64,000 nucleotides of DNA. It comes from Pelolinea sp. (lineage in GTDB: Bacteria > Chloroflexota > Anaerolineae > Anaerolineales > Anaerolineaceae). Below, piece after piece: positions 45,385 to 53,714 of the stretch. The notes below the pieces were generated by a model. The model had not been told where the DNA came from. It made no database searches and saw only the letters and a program-made list of their open reading frames with translations. Position 1 is the first letter of the stretch, and each line of letters starts with the position of its first letter. The DNA is taken from assembly GCA_012797975.1 (NCBI GenBank), contig JAAZOD010000020.1, positions 102,165 through 166,164 on the forward strand. Reading direction: 5' to 3'. Made by a program: the position numbers and the translations under genes.

Positions 45385-45714
45385 ATGAAGAATACGGAAA
45401 ATTCAATTCCTCGTGATGTATTTGACCATCTGGTGGACCTGGCGGCATTCGCATTGGGGGAGGATGAAAAGAACTATCTGCATGACCAAATGAACCATCA
45501 ATTGAATGCCATTCAGGAACTGGAAGCGATTCCGCTGCCGGATGATCTGCCGACCACCACCCATGGTGTGGAATATGGCGACGATGGAAAACCGGCACTG
45601 CGCAACGATGAATGGGTTGCATGTACTAATACCCAGGAGATCCTGACGCAGGCACCCGAACTGCAGGATGGGTATATTGTAGTTCCTGATATTCCCACCA
45701 AGGAGCTGGAATAA
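45385..45714 (+). CDS. gatC: Asp-tRNA(Asn)/Glu-tRNA(Gln) amidotransferase subunit C
   Basis: 109-residue subunit that wraps GatA and GatB. VFDHLVDLAAFALGEDEKNYLHDQMNHQLNAIQELE matches the helical belt, and the C-terminal half with DDLPTTTHG and LRNDE fits the conserved DxxxPT...LRxD segment. Start at the ATG 45385, with GAGAG upstream. The stop shares a base with the gatA start (TAATG). The order gatC-gatA-gatB is common. Confidence 0.93.
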   Translation: MKNTENSIPRDVFDHLVDLAAFALGEDEKNYLHDQMNHQLNAIQELEAIPLPDDLPTTTHGVEYGDDGKPALRNDEWVACTNTQEILTQAPELQDGYIVVPDIPTKELE

Positions 45715-47306
45715 TGACAAACCTGGTCAATTGTTCTGCTCTGGAATTGGCGGAAATGGTGCGAGCGCGCCAGATCTCTGCCGAAGAGATCTTGGATGAA
45801 ACCTTGACGCGCATTGTTGAGGTGGATGGACGACCGGGCGCTCTGGACACCGCTCCTGCCGTGGATGATGAGAAAAAGGTACATGCCTTCATCACCCACA
45901 CGGAGGAGCTGGCTCGCAGCCAAGCTCAGGAAGTGGATGCAAAGATCGCGAAAGGAGAGGATGCCGGCCTTCTGGCGGGCGTTCCTTTCACGGTAAAAGA
46001 TATTTTCTGCGTACGCGGCACTCCCTCCACCGCCGCCTCTCGCATTTTGGCAAATTTCACCGCCCCGTATACTGCCACACCAGTGGAACGTTTGATCGCT
46101 GCTGGAGGGGTGATGCTGGGCAAGGTGAATCTGGACGAATTTACGTACGGTTCTTCCAGCGAATCTTCTGCTTTTCAACCCAGCCCGCGCAATCCATGGG
46201 ATTTATCCAAGGTACCGGGAGGTTCATCTGGTGGAAGCGCCGCTGCGGTAGCTGCCGGCGAAGGTGCGCTTTCGCTGGGGACGGATACCGCAGGTTCCAT
46301 CCGCCAACCCGCTGCGTTCTGCGGGGTGGTGGGCATGAAACCGACGTATGGGCGGGTGTCACGCTATGGTTTGATCGCCTTTGGCTCCTCCCTTGACTGC
46401 CCCGGACCTATCGCGCGCAATGTAAGAGACGCTGCGCTCATGCTGCAGGTCATTGCCGGAGCGGATAGAGCAGATGCTACCGCCGCCACCCAAGCGGTGC
46501 CTGATTATTTGCGGGAGATTGAGCGGGGAGTCAAGGGAATGCGCATCGGGCTTTCACCGGATTACTTCCGCATCACCTTCCCTGATCCACAGAGCGGAGA
46601 ATATGTGGAACAAGCATTGCCTGCGCACATGCAGGAGGCGGTATGGAAAGCAGCGGAACTGTATCGTTCGATGGGAGCGGAAATCATTGAAAATGTGCCC
46701 ATGCCCAACACACGCTTTGGCATCCCGGTCTATTTCGTGATCAGCCGGGTGGAAGCCGCTTCCAATTTGCATCGTTTTGATGGCGTGAAATATGGATATC
46801 GCACGAAACAGGCAGTGGCTGACCTCAATGAAATGTACCGCCGGTCGCGCGGTGAGGGTTTTGGACCGCAGCCCAAATTGCGCATTTTGATGGGCATGTA
46901 TGTGAGCGCAGCTCAGTATTCGGAACAATATTATCAGCGCGCGCTCAAGGTACGTACGCTGATCAGGCATGACTTTGAAAACGCCTTTGATCCGCAGGGA
47001 CCGTATCGTTTGGACGCACTGCTGACACCCACCACGCCCACCACCGCCTTTGGCATGGCGGACGTATATGGCGACTCCGTCATGATGCAGTATGCCGACC
47101 AGCTCACCGTGCCAGCCAACCATGCGGGTGTGCCCGGCATTTCCATCCCGGCCGGCTTTTCCAGTGATGGGTTGCCCATTGGCATCCAACTGCTCGGACC
47201 TGATTTCAGCGAGGCGCAGCTGTTGCGCGTCGCCAGGGCCTATGAGATGGCGACCGAAAAAGAAGAGTGGCGTGAAAAGAAACCCTCGCTATTGGAGGGA
47301 AAATAG
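45714..47306 (+). CDS. gatA: Asp-tRNA(Asn)/Glu-tRNA(Gln) amidotransferase subunit A
   Basis: Glutaminase subunit of the amidase-signature family that frees ammonia from glutamine. The catalytic triad is complete: Lys95 (PFTVKDIF), Ser171 (PGGSSGGSAA) and nucleophile Ser195 (TDTAGSIRQP). 530 residues, about 45 longer than usual; the extra length includes an insertion near residues 40-55 (RPGALDTAPAVDDEKK) within the normally short N-terminal loop. Cytoplasmic, in a complex with GatB and GatC. Confidence 0.95.
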   Translation: MTNLVNCSALELAEMVRARQISAEEILDETLTRIVEVDGRPGALDTAPAVDDEKKVHAFITHTEELARSQAQEVDAKIAKGEDAGLLAGVPFTVKDIFCVRGTPSTAASRILANFTAPYTATPVERLIAAGGVMLGKVNLDEFTYGSSSESSAFQPSPRNPWDLSKVPGGSSGGSAAAVAAGEGALSLGTDTAGSIRQPAAFCGVVGMKPTYGRVSRYGLIAFGSSLDCPGPIARNVRDAALMLQVIAGADRADATAATQAVPDYLREIERGVKGMRIGLSPDYFRITFPDPQSGEYVEQALPAHMQEAVWKAAELYRSMGAEIIENVPMPNTRFGIPVYFVISRVEAASNLHRFDGVKYGYRTKQAVADLNEMYRRSRGEGFGPQPKLRILMGMYVSAAQYSEQYYQRALKVRTLIRHDFENAFDPQGPYRLDALLTPTTPTTAFGMADVYGDSVMMQYADQLTVPANHAGVPGISIPAGFSSDGLPIGIQLLGPDFSEAQLLRVARAYEMATEKEEWREKKPSLLEGK

Positions 47307-47308
47307 CC

Positions 47309-48766
47309 ATGAGCGTTGAATACGAAGCCGTGATCGGGTTAGAGACCCATATCCAATTGAACACGACCACCAAGATCTTCTGTTCGTGCAAAGCGGATTC
47401 CTGGGATGATGCTCCGAACAGCAATATCTGCCCGGTGTGTACCGGATTGCCGGGAGTGCTGCCGGTGCTCAATCGAAAAGTGGTGGAAAAAGCAGTGCTC
47501 CTGGCGGCTGCCATGCATGCCGAAATACAGGTCCTTTCTTTTTTTGATCGCAAGAATTATTTTTACCCTGACCTACCCAAGGGATACCAGATATCACAGT
47601 ATGACCATTCGCTGGCGCGCAGAGGTTATTTGGAGCTGCCCATTCCCGCCAGTGCAGACCCCAATGGCAAGGGATATGTGCGTGCAGTGCATATCCATAA
47701 ACTTCACATTGAAGAGGATGCCGGAAAGACCAAGAAGGAAAGGAATCGTCGCTATGTCGATTTCAACCGCTGCGGCGTCCCTCTGGTAGAGATGGTCACC
47801 GAACCCGATCTGCGGACAGCGGAAGAAGCGGGGCAGTACCTCATCCGGCTGCGCCAGTTGCTGCGTTGGTTGGGCATTTCGGAAGGCGACATGGAAAAAG
47901 GCAACCTGCGCTGCGATGCCAACGTTTCTATCCGCGAAAAAGGCAGCAGTGTGTTGAACACCAAGACCGAGATAAAGAATGTGAACTCGATTGATGCGGT
48001 CAAAGACGCTATTCAAAAAGAGATCGAGCGGCAGATCAGGGAAGTAGAAAAAGGACATGCCATCAAACCATGGACGCTGGATTGGGATGACAATGCCGGA
48101 GTGCTGCGCATGATGCGTTCAAAAGAGACCGAAGCCGATTATCGCTATTTCCATGAACCGGATCTGCTACCGTTGGAGATCAGTGCCGAGTGGCAGGCCG
48201 ACATCTTGGAAGGCCTTCCAGAATTGCCGTTGGAAAGACGGGCCCGCTTTATGCGGGATTTGCAGATACCCGAATACGATGCGGATATTCTTACCGCAGA
48301 CCATGACCTGGCTGATTATTTCGAACGAACCATAGGTCTGTACAAAGGCGATGTGAAAAAGATCTCGAACTGGTTGATGAACGATGTATTGCGCATGCGC
48401 AACGAATGGGGCATGTCGATGAGCGAGATGAAGTTAACCCCCGCCTATCTGGCGGAGCTGGTGCAATTGGTGGATGAGGGCAAGATCAACATTACCACTG
48501 CTAAAAACCTGCTGCCCAAGATCCAGGAAAGCGGCAAAAACCCGCGAACATTGGTGGAAGAGTTGGGGCTGGCAGTGGTGAGCGACGATGCTGCCATTCG
48601 TGCGATCTGTGCAAAGGTCGTGGCCCAAAACCCGGTGGAAGTGAAATCGTACCGTGAAGGGAAGGAAACTTTGATCGGCTGGTTTGTGGGGCAGGTGATG
48701 CGCGAGCTGCGCGGGAAAGCGGACCCCAAGCTGACACAGCAAATTCTAAAAGAATTGTTGAAATAA
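47309..48766 (+). CDS. gatB: Asp-tRNA(Asn)/Glu-tRNA(Gln) amidotransferase subunit B
   Basis: Kinase and transamidase subunit that phosphorylates the mischarged aminoacyl-tRNA and adds ammonia. EAVIGLETHIQLNTTTKIFCSC opens the protein with conserved cysteines, followed by CPVCTGLPGVLPVLN (zinc site), DLPKGYQISQ and CDANVSIR. C-terminal YqeY-like helical tail from about residue 400. 485 residues, normal. GGAGG lies upstream of the ATG, two bases after the gatA stop. A bidirectional terminator ends the operon. Confidence 0.97.
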   Translation: MSVEYEAVIGLETHIQLNTTTKIFCSCKADSWDDAPNSNICPVCTGLPGVLPVLNRKVVEKAVLLAAAMHAEIQVLSFFDRKNYFYPDLPKGYQISQYDHSLARRGYLELPIPASADPNGKGYVRAVHIHKLHIEEDAGKTKKERNRRYVDFNRCGVPLVEMVTEPDLRTAEEAGQYLIRLRQLLRWLGISEGDMEKGNLRCDANVSIREKGSSVLNTKTEIKNVNSIDAVKDAIQKEIERQIREVEKGHAIKPWTLDWDDNAGVLRMMRSKETEADYRYFHEPDLLPLEISAEWQADILEGLPELPLERRARFMRDLQIPEYDADILTADHDLADYFERTIGLYKGDVKKISNWLMNDVLRMRNEWGMSMSEMKLTPAYLAELVQLVDEGKINITTAKNLLPKIQESGKNPRTLVEELGLAVVSDDAAIRAICAKVVAQNPVEVKSYREGKETLIGWFVGQVMRELRGKADPKLTQQILKELLK

Positions 48767-48796
48767 AAAAGTCGGAGGATTTCCTCCGACTTTTTT
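48765..48796. terminator. Bidirectional terminator between gatB and bacterioferritin
   Basis: Perfect stem GTCGGAGGA / TCCTCCGAC with six A residues before and six T residues after it, so it can terminate both convergent genes. Confidence 0.92.
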
Positions 48797-48799
48797 GTT

Positions 48800-49270
48800 C
48801 TATTCTTCCAACTGCTCGGCCAGGAAGACCTGGATACCCATTTGTTTGATCTGGTCGCTTTGAGCTTCCAGCAGGTCAATATGGGCTTCTTCATCTTTCA
48901 GGATCTTTTCGAAGAGTTCGCGGGTTCCGAAATCGTCCAATTCGCCGGCGACTTTAATGGCTGCATTATACGCTTTGACGGCATCGAATTCTGCCTGCCA
49001 ATCATTCTTGATCTGTTTTTCCACATCTTCCCCGATATGAATGGCTTTCAATTCGGATACGATGGGTTGACCTTCGAGGAATAAAATGCGTTCGATCAGC
49101 ATTTCAGCGTGTTTCATTTCATCAATGGCACGTTTCTCGTCGACTTCGTGCAGGGCTGCATAGCCCCAATTGGCTGCCATTTCACCATGTACGATGTACT
49201 GGTTGATGGCGGTCAGTTCGTCCGCCAGCATCTGGTTGAGTGTTTCAATTACTCTTGCATTCCCTTTCAT
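48800..49270 (-). CDS. bfr: Bacterioferritin
   Basis: 156-residue iron-storage subunit forming a 24-mer shell with diiron ferroxidase sites. Ligand motifs ELTAINQY (Glu18 region), EMKHAE (Glu51, His54) and DEEAHID (Glu, His) are all present. Met52, in the position of the haem ligand of the E. coli protein, is conserved, so a haem at the dimer interface is likely. The ATG at 49270 follows GGAGAAT; the longer frame runs into the promoter region. TATAAT on the minus strand at 49316-49321 is a probable -10. Confidence 0.95.
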   Translation of the reverse strand: MKGNARVIETLNQMLADELTAINQYIVHGEMAANWGYAALHEVDEKRAIDEMKHAEMLIERILFLEGQPIVSELKAIHIGEDVEKQIKNDWQAEFDAVKAYNAAIKVAGELDDFGTRELFEKILKDEEAHIDLLEAQSDQIKQMGIQVFLAEQLEE

Positions 49271-49396
49271 TTTATTCTCCTTTTTGAATATAGTAGGTCT
49301 GATTACTCTGCTTCCATTATAGCGGAAATGGACAACCTCAAAAAGTTGTAATAAAAAATTAATACTTGGCAAAAATCCGTTGAAAGAGGATTGTTG

Positions 49397-49453
49397 TTGA
49401 CTTTTATTTTGAAATCAGGTATAGTATAGGTAACGTCATGCGAACGTTCGCAT
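49397..49453 (+). promoter_or_regulatory. LacI-family promoter with a 16-base perfect palindrome
   Basis: TTGACT (49397-49402), 17 bases, TATAGT (49420-49425), then ATGCGAACGTTCGCAT (49438-49453), a perfect palindrome just past the expected transcription start and 12 bases before the GTG start codon. The CG centre and position are characteristic of a LacI-family autorepression site. Confidence 0.85.
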
Positions 49454-49465
49454 AAAGGAAATATC

Positions 49466-50512
49466 GTGAAGCGGGTAACCATTAAAGAAGTCGCTGCCAA
49501 AGCAGATGTCTCTTACCAGACGGTTTCCAAGGTGATCAACCACAAAGTGGAAGTGTTGCCGGAGACCGCCGAACGCATCTGGTCTGCAGTGGAAGAACTG
49601 GGTTACCGCCCCAATTACACGGCACGTTCCCTGCGCTCACAGCGTTCACGCACCATCGGCTACACCTGGAGCCCCACACCGCACGGGCTGACCAATCCCA
49701 TCCTTGATCAATTCCTGCAATCTATGTTCCTTACTGCCGAACAGAGCGGCTATTATTTGCTGTGCTTTCCTTATCACGAAGAAAACGAACGCCAACTGCA
49801 GGTGTATGCCGAACTGATCGATACGGGCAGGGTGGATGGATTTGTCCTTTCATCGGTTGAATACAATGATGCGCGCGTTCAATTCTTGCTGGAACGCGAA
49901 TTTCCCTTTGTTGGTTTTGGACGATCGGATGATGAAGCACTGTTTCCTTACATTGATGTGGATGGTGGAGTAGGGGTATACCAATCCGTCGTGCATTTGT
50001 ACAAAGGGGGGAGGCGCCAGATCGCTGCTTTGGCTTGGCCTGAAGATTCGCGGGTGGGCAACAACCGCATGTCCGGATATTTTAATGCCTTGAAGGATTG
50101 TGGGCTTCCGATCAACACCCATTTGATCGCACGCGGTGCGGGGAACTATGAATTTGGTTATCAAGCGTGTGATGAATTCTTGCAGCTGCCCCGTTCCCTG
50201 CAGCCGGATGCCATTGTGGCACTGAACGATTATATGGCGATGGGAGCCATGGCGGCCATCCAAAACAAGGGTTTGGTCCCCGGTGAAGAAATTGCGGTAA
50301 CCGGCTTCGATGATAACCCTATCGTGCAATATCTGCGCCCGTCTTTGACAACTGTCCAACAGCCCATCTGGGATATCGGTCAAAAAGTGATCGAGATGCT
50401 GGTTTATCAATTGGAGGAAGGCAAGCTGCCCGATCCACTTTGCACTCTCATCCCTCCCAGGTTGATCGTACGCCAATCAAGCCAGCCAAAAACCGACACA
50501 GGAAAGGAGTGA
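49466..50512 (+). CDS. LacI-family transcription regulator
   Basis: 348 residues; starts at GTG (49466) with AAGGAA upstream. N-terminal helix-turn-helix TIKEVAAKADVSYQTVSKVINHKVEVLP, minor-groove hinge TARSLRSQ, and a ligand domain with DIDVDGGVG-like YIDVDGGVGVYQSV and AVTGFDDNPIVQYLRPSLTTVQQP. It stands alone, with no co-oriented enzyme gene before the next LacI promoter; its targets may include the phosphorylase or ABC genes downstream, which is not proven. Confidence 0.93.
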   Translation: MKRVTIKEVAAKADVSYQTVSKVINHKVEVLPETAERIWSAVEELGYRPNYTARSLRSQRSRTIGYTWSPTPHGLTNPILDQFLQSMFLTAEQSGYYLLCFPYHEENERQLQVYAELIDTGRVDGFVLSSVEYNDARVQFLLEREFPFVGFGRSDDEALFPYIDVDGGVGVYQSVVHLYKGGRRQIAALAWPEDSRVGNNRMSGYFNALKDCGLPINTHLIARGAGNYEFGYQACDEFLQLPRSLQPDAIVALNDYMAMGAMAAIQNKGLVPGEEIAVTGFDDNPIVQYLRPSLTTVQQPIWDIGQKVIEMLVYQLEEGKLPDPLCTLIPPRLIVRQSSQPKTDTGKE

Positions 50513-50749
50513 CTTTATAGAGTAGACATCTTTTTAAACGAATAAGTCACCTCAACGGTCTGGAAACCAGGCGACTTATTCTCAAGGGATTGCGCCCTTT
50601 CAGTCCAGTATAACACACTGAATCGAAAGAGAATTCCCGGAAGATAAAACCAATCTTGAAAGTGGACGTGCACATCCCCGCTGATGGGGATGGTCAGCTT
50701 GCAGTAAGTCTTTCTTTCGATAGAAAAATGGATGGCTCGAGAGATAGCC
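50513..50749. other. Gene-free region with several inverted repeats
   Basis: No gene seen. Hairpin 50541-50580: AATAAGTC.CCT / AGG.GACTTATT with inner GGT/ACC. Small AAGGG/CCCTT at 50584-50599. Stem CATCCCC / GGGGATG at 50673-50692, whose loop GCTGA can instead pair with TCAGC at 50694-50698, giving two exclusive folds. The first may be a weak terminator of the preceding LacI gene; the rest is unexplained. Confidence 0.5.
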
Positions 50750-50808
50750 TTGACTTTTCCTTACAAAACTGTATCATTAACGTAAGCGTTTACATCAAAA
50801 TTACGTAA
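50750..50808 (+). promoter_or_regulatory. Promoter and operators of the phosphorylase operon regulator
   Basis: TTGACT (50750-50755), 16 bases, TATCAT (50772-50777). GTAAGCGTTTAC (50782-50793), a near-perfect LacI-type operator, lies at the transcription start, and the perfect palindrome TTACGTAA (50801-50808) overlaps the ribosome-binding region. Confidence 0.75.
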
Positions 50809-50819
50809 GGTGTGTGATT

Positions 50820-51830
50820 ATGGACCTAAAAGAAATTGCCAAACAAATCGGGGTCTCTACAGCGACGGTCTCGCGTGTGCTGAATGACCAGCCAGGCGTT
50901 AGCCCTGAGGTGCGGGAAAAGGTGTTAAAGGCGGCTGCAGAAGCGAATTATCGCCCCAATCCGTTGGCGCGCAGTTTGGCGACTTCAAAATCACAGACCG
51001 TCGGATTCGTTGTTCATAAAGAAAAATATGCATTCTCGGACGATCCTTTTTATCCCCTCATCCTTTCCGGTGTGGAAGATTACCTTACCCAGAATGGATA
51101 TCATATTCTCATCACCTTGCTGGATGAGAAGGAGAAACAGGTTCAAAAACTGCCCATCATCGATCAACATCTGGTGGATGGATTGATCCTGGCAGGTCCT
51201 TTCATTCAGGCGTCCTCGATCATGAATGTTGCCAGCACGGGCATTCCGTTTGTTCTGGTGGATAATGTTCTATCGCAATATCCGGTCAATTGCGTGCTGA
51301 CCGATGATGAGGGTGGAGCGTATGCCGGGGTGCACCATCTGATCACAGATCATCACCATAAAAATATTGCCTTCCTTTCCGGACCCCAGGAATGGATCAG
51401 CAACCGTGAGCGATTGCGCGGCTATGAGCGGGCCATGCAGGAATCGGGGCTGGAAGCCAGGGTGATTCATGCAAAAGAAACGACCATTGCCAGCGGTGAA
51501 TCCATGATGCGGCAAGCACTGGAACGCTGGCAGGATCTGAACGCCGTGTATGGCGTCAATGATTCCGTAGCGATCGGTGCCATTCGAGCGGCGACGAAAC
51601 ATGGCCGCAAGGTGCCCGGGGATATTGCCGTGATGGGATTTGATGATATCAGTTGGGCGGCTGCAAGCCAGCCATCGCTGAGCACGGTGAAGATCTTCAC
51701 GCAACGCATGGGTTATCTGGCAGCACAGTGCCTTTTAAACAGCATCCAGCAGCCCGGCCTGCCGCCAACCAAAACCCTGGTCACAACAGAACTGGTAATT
51801 CGCGAATCGTGCGGTTGTCAGGAAAAATAA
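50820..51830 (+). CDS. LacI-family regulator of the glycoside phosphorylase operon
   Basis: 336 residues. Helix-turn-helix DLKEIAKQIGVSTATVSRVLNDQPGVSP, hinge PLARSLATSKS, and sugar-binding domain ending AVMGFDDISWAAASQPSLSTV. The ATG at 50820 has AAGGTG upstream; an in-frame GTG six bases earlier is less likely. It is first in a tight run with the two GH130 genes (21 bases to the next start), so it is probably cotranscribed with and represses its own operon. Confidence 0.93.
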   Translation: MDLKEIAKQIGVSTATVSRVLNDQPGVSPEVREKVLKAAAEANYRPNPLARSLATSKSQTVGFVVHKEKYAFSDDPFYPLILSGVEDYLTQNGYHILITLLDEKEKQVQKLPIIDQHLVDGLILAGPFIQASSIMNVASTGIPFVLVDNVLSQYPVNCVLTDDEGGAYAGVHHLITDHHHKNIAFLSGPQEWISNRERLRGYERAMQESGLEARVIHAKETTIASGESMMRQALERWQDLNAVYGVNDSVAIGAIRAATKHGRKVPGDIAVMGFDDISWAAASQPSLSTVKIFTQRMGYLAAQCLLNSIQQPGLPPTKTLVTTELVIRESCGCQEK

Positions 51831-51851
51831 TCAGTAATAAATGGAAACTCA

Positions 51852-52793
51852 ATGAACGAATCACACATCCTTCGACGATATGAAAATAACCCTGTATTAG
51901 TTGCCGATGCTTTTCCGAAGCCGATCAACTCTGTTTTCAATGCCGGTGCGGTCAAATGGCGCGACCAATATATCCTGCTGACGCGCGTGGAAGACTTGAG
52001 CGGTTCATCGTATTTGTGGGCTGCTCGCAGTCAGGATGGGTTTCATTTTATTCCTGATGCCGCCCCGGCTTTGTTGCCGGCAAAAGAAGGGACTTTTGCG
52101 GATGTGGAAGATTGCAGCATTGAAGATCCGCGCATCACTCAGCTCGAGGGGTCCTTCTATATAACTTATGTGGGCTATTCCGACCACGATTGCGTCAGCA
52201 TGGTTGCCAAAACTGAAGATTTTCGATCTTTTGAACGGATATCCATCCTCGGCCTTCCTGAAAATAAGGACGTGGTTTTGTTCCCTGAAAAGATTGGCGG
52301 GCGTTATGCAAAATTGGATCGACCGATGACCCAGACCTCACAACGCGGAGATATGTGGATCAGTTTTTCTCCCGATCTGGTATATTGGGGCGACCCGCGA
52401 CCGGTGATGCAGCCACGAAAACGCAAATGGGATTGCCAAAAAATCGGAGCTGGGGCTCCGCCAATCAGGACCTCCGAGGGCTGGTTGGTCATCTATCATG
52501 GCGTGCGTCAAACTTCCGCCGGAAGTTTATACCGGCTGGGTGCGGTGCTGCTTGACCTGGAACAACCCTGGCAGGTGATCGGCCGTTCCGACCAAGCCAT
52601 CCTTTCCCCCATTTCTTCCGAAGATTATTTTGGAAATGTCGGCAATGTGGTATTCACCTGTGGTGCTATTTTGGAAGAGAATGGTGAGTTGAAGGTCTAC
52701 TATGGGGCGGCTGACCAGGTGGTGTGTTGTGCTTCCGCTCCGGTTGATGATGTGCTTGCCCTTTGCCTGGAAGGACGATCAGGACAAGGATAA
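51852..52793 (+). CDS. GH130 family beta-mannoside phosphorylase (first of a tandem pair)
   Basis: 313-residue five-bladed propeller enzyme that phosphorolyses beta-mannosides to mannose-1-phosphate. Motifs: NPVLVADAFPKPINSVFNAGAVKW, CSIEDPRIT with the catalytic Asp, KIGAGAPPIRTSEGWLVIYHG and VYYGAADQVV, all GH130 hallmarks. The short length resembles the GH130 enzymes acting on beta-1,2-oligomannans, where tandem pairs are known in Thermoanaerobacter. No signal peptide. The gene ends 11 bases before the second copy. Confidence 0.88.
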   Translation: MNESHILRRYENNPVLVADAFPKPINSVFNAGAVKWRDQYILLTRVEDLSGSSYLWAARSQDGFHFIPDAAPALLPAKEGTFADVEDCSIEDPRITQLEGSFYITYVGYSDHDCVSMVAKTEDFRSFERISILGLPENKDVVLFPEKIGGRYAKLDRPMTQTSQRGDMWISFSPDLVYWGDPRPVMQPRKRKWDCQKIGAGAPPIRTSEGWLVIYHGVRQTSAGSLYRLGAVLLDLEQPWQVIGRSDQAILSPISSEDYFGNVGNVVFTCGAILEENGELKVYYGAADQVVCCASAPVDDVLALCLEGRSGQG

Positions 52794-52804
52794 AGGATTC
52801 AACC

Positions 52805-53686
52805 ATGATCTTGACCCGTTATTCTGAAACCCCGATCCTTGAACCAAATCCCGCCAATGCTTGGGAAGCATTGAACGTTTTTAACTGTGCGGTCGTTCAT
52901 ACCGACGGTCTTTTTCACATGGCTTATCGTGCTCAAGGAGCGAATCGTGTGAGTTCTATCGGATATGCGGTCAGCAGTGATGGTGTCCGTTTCAACCGAT
53001 TACAGCAGCCGATCCTTGTGCCGCAGGATGAATGGGAAACATGCGGGGTTGAAGATCCACGGATAACCTATCTGGCAGAGGAACAGCGCTACATCATGGC
53101 GTATACCGCATATTCCACTAGGGGTATCACGCCGTTCTTTGCCGAAAGCCAAAACCTGATCACCTGGAAGCGTATCAGCCCCATGGTGGTTGGAGAGGAC
53201 GATAAGGATCATGTCCTTTTCCCGCGCAAAAAACAAGGTCGCTACCTTGCTCTGCACCGCCCGGCTCCCAATATTGGTTTGGCTTTCAGCCCAGATTTAA
53301 AGGAGTGGCAGGATTTTCAGATCCTGATCGCCCCGCGCCCGGGCTGTTGGGATTGCAAACGGGTGGGAGCGGGCGGTCCGCCGTTGGAAACCGAGCAGGG
53401 TTGGTTGTGCATCTATCACGGATACGATGAGAAGAATGTTTACCGGCTGGGGAGTTTTTTGCTCGACCTGGAAGACCCAACGAAAGTGATCGCACGGGCA
53501 AACGGTTTCTTGATTGAACCGCAGGAGCCCTGGGAGGTCTCAGGCGAGGTGCCCAACGTGATCTTTTCAACTGGAAATGTGGTGCTGAACGGAAAAGTTT
53601 ATGTGTATTACGGTGGTGCGGACCGGGCGATCGGACTGGCTACCTGTTCTTTGGATGAATTGTTGGATTTCATTTTGCACGGTTAG
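52805..53686 (+). CDS. GH130 family beta-mannoside phosphorylase (second of the pair)
   Basis: 293 residues, diverged paralogue of the preceding enzyme. NCAVVHTDGLFHMAYRAQG, CGVEDPRITYL (catalytic Asp), RVGAGGPPLETEQGWLCIYHG and VYVYYGGADRAIGLA are conserved. The two paralogues probably differ in chain-length or linkage preference. The ATG at 52805 was chosen; a longer frame begins inside the first GH130 gene. Cytoplasmic. Mannose-1-phosphate made here enters glycolysis after isomerisation; the needed phosphomannomutase is not in the window. Confidence 0.88.
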   Translation: MILTRYSETPILEPNPANAWEALNVFNCAVVHTDGLFHMAYRAQGANRVSSIGYAVSSDGVRFNRLQQPILVPQDEWETCGVEDPRITYLAEEQRYIMAYTAYSTRGITPFFAESQNLITWKRISPMVVGEDDKDHVLFPRKKQGRYLALHRPAPNIGLAFSPDLKEWQDFQILIAPRPGCWDCKRVGAGGPPLETEQGWLCIYHGYDEKNVYRLGSFLLDLEDPTKVIARANGFLIEPQEPWEVSGEVPNVIFSTGNVVLNGKVYVYYGGADRAIGLATCSLDELLDFILHG

Positions 53687-53714
53687 GGTCTTTGGCAAAT
53701 AATGCCACGAGGAA

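Noticed and set aside
45513..46178. Long minus-strand open frame across gatC/gatA
   Set aside because: It is a shadow of gatA: no family motif, composition typical of antisense reading.
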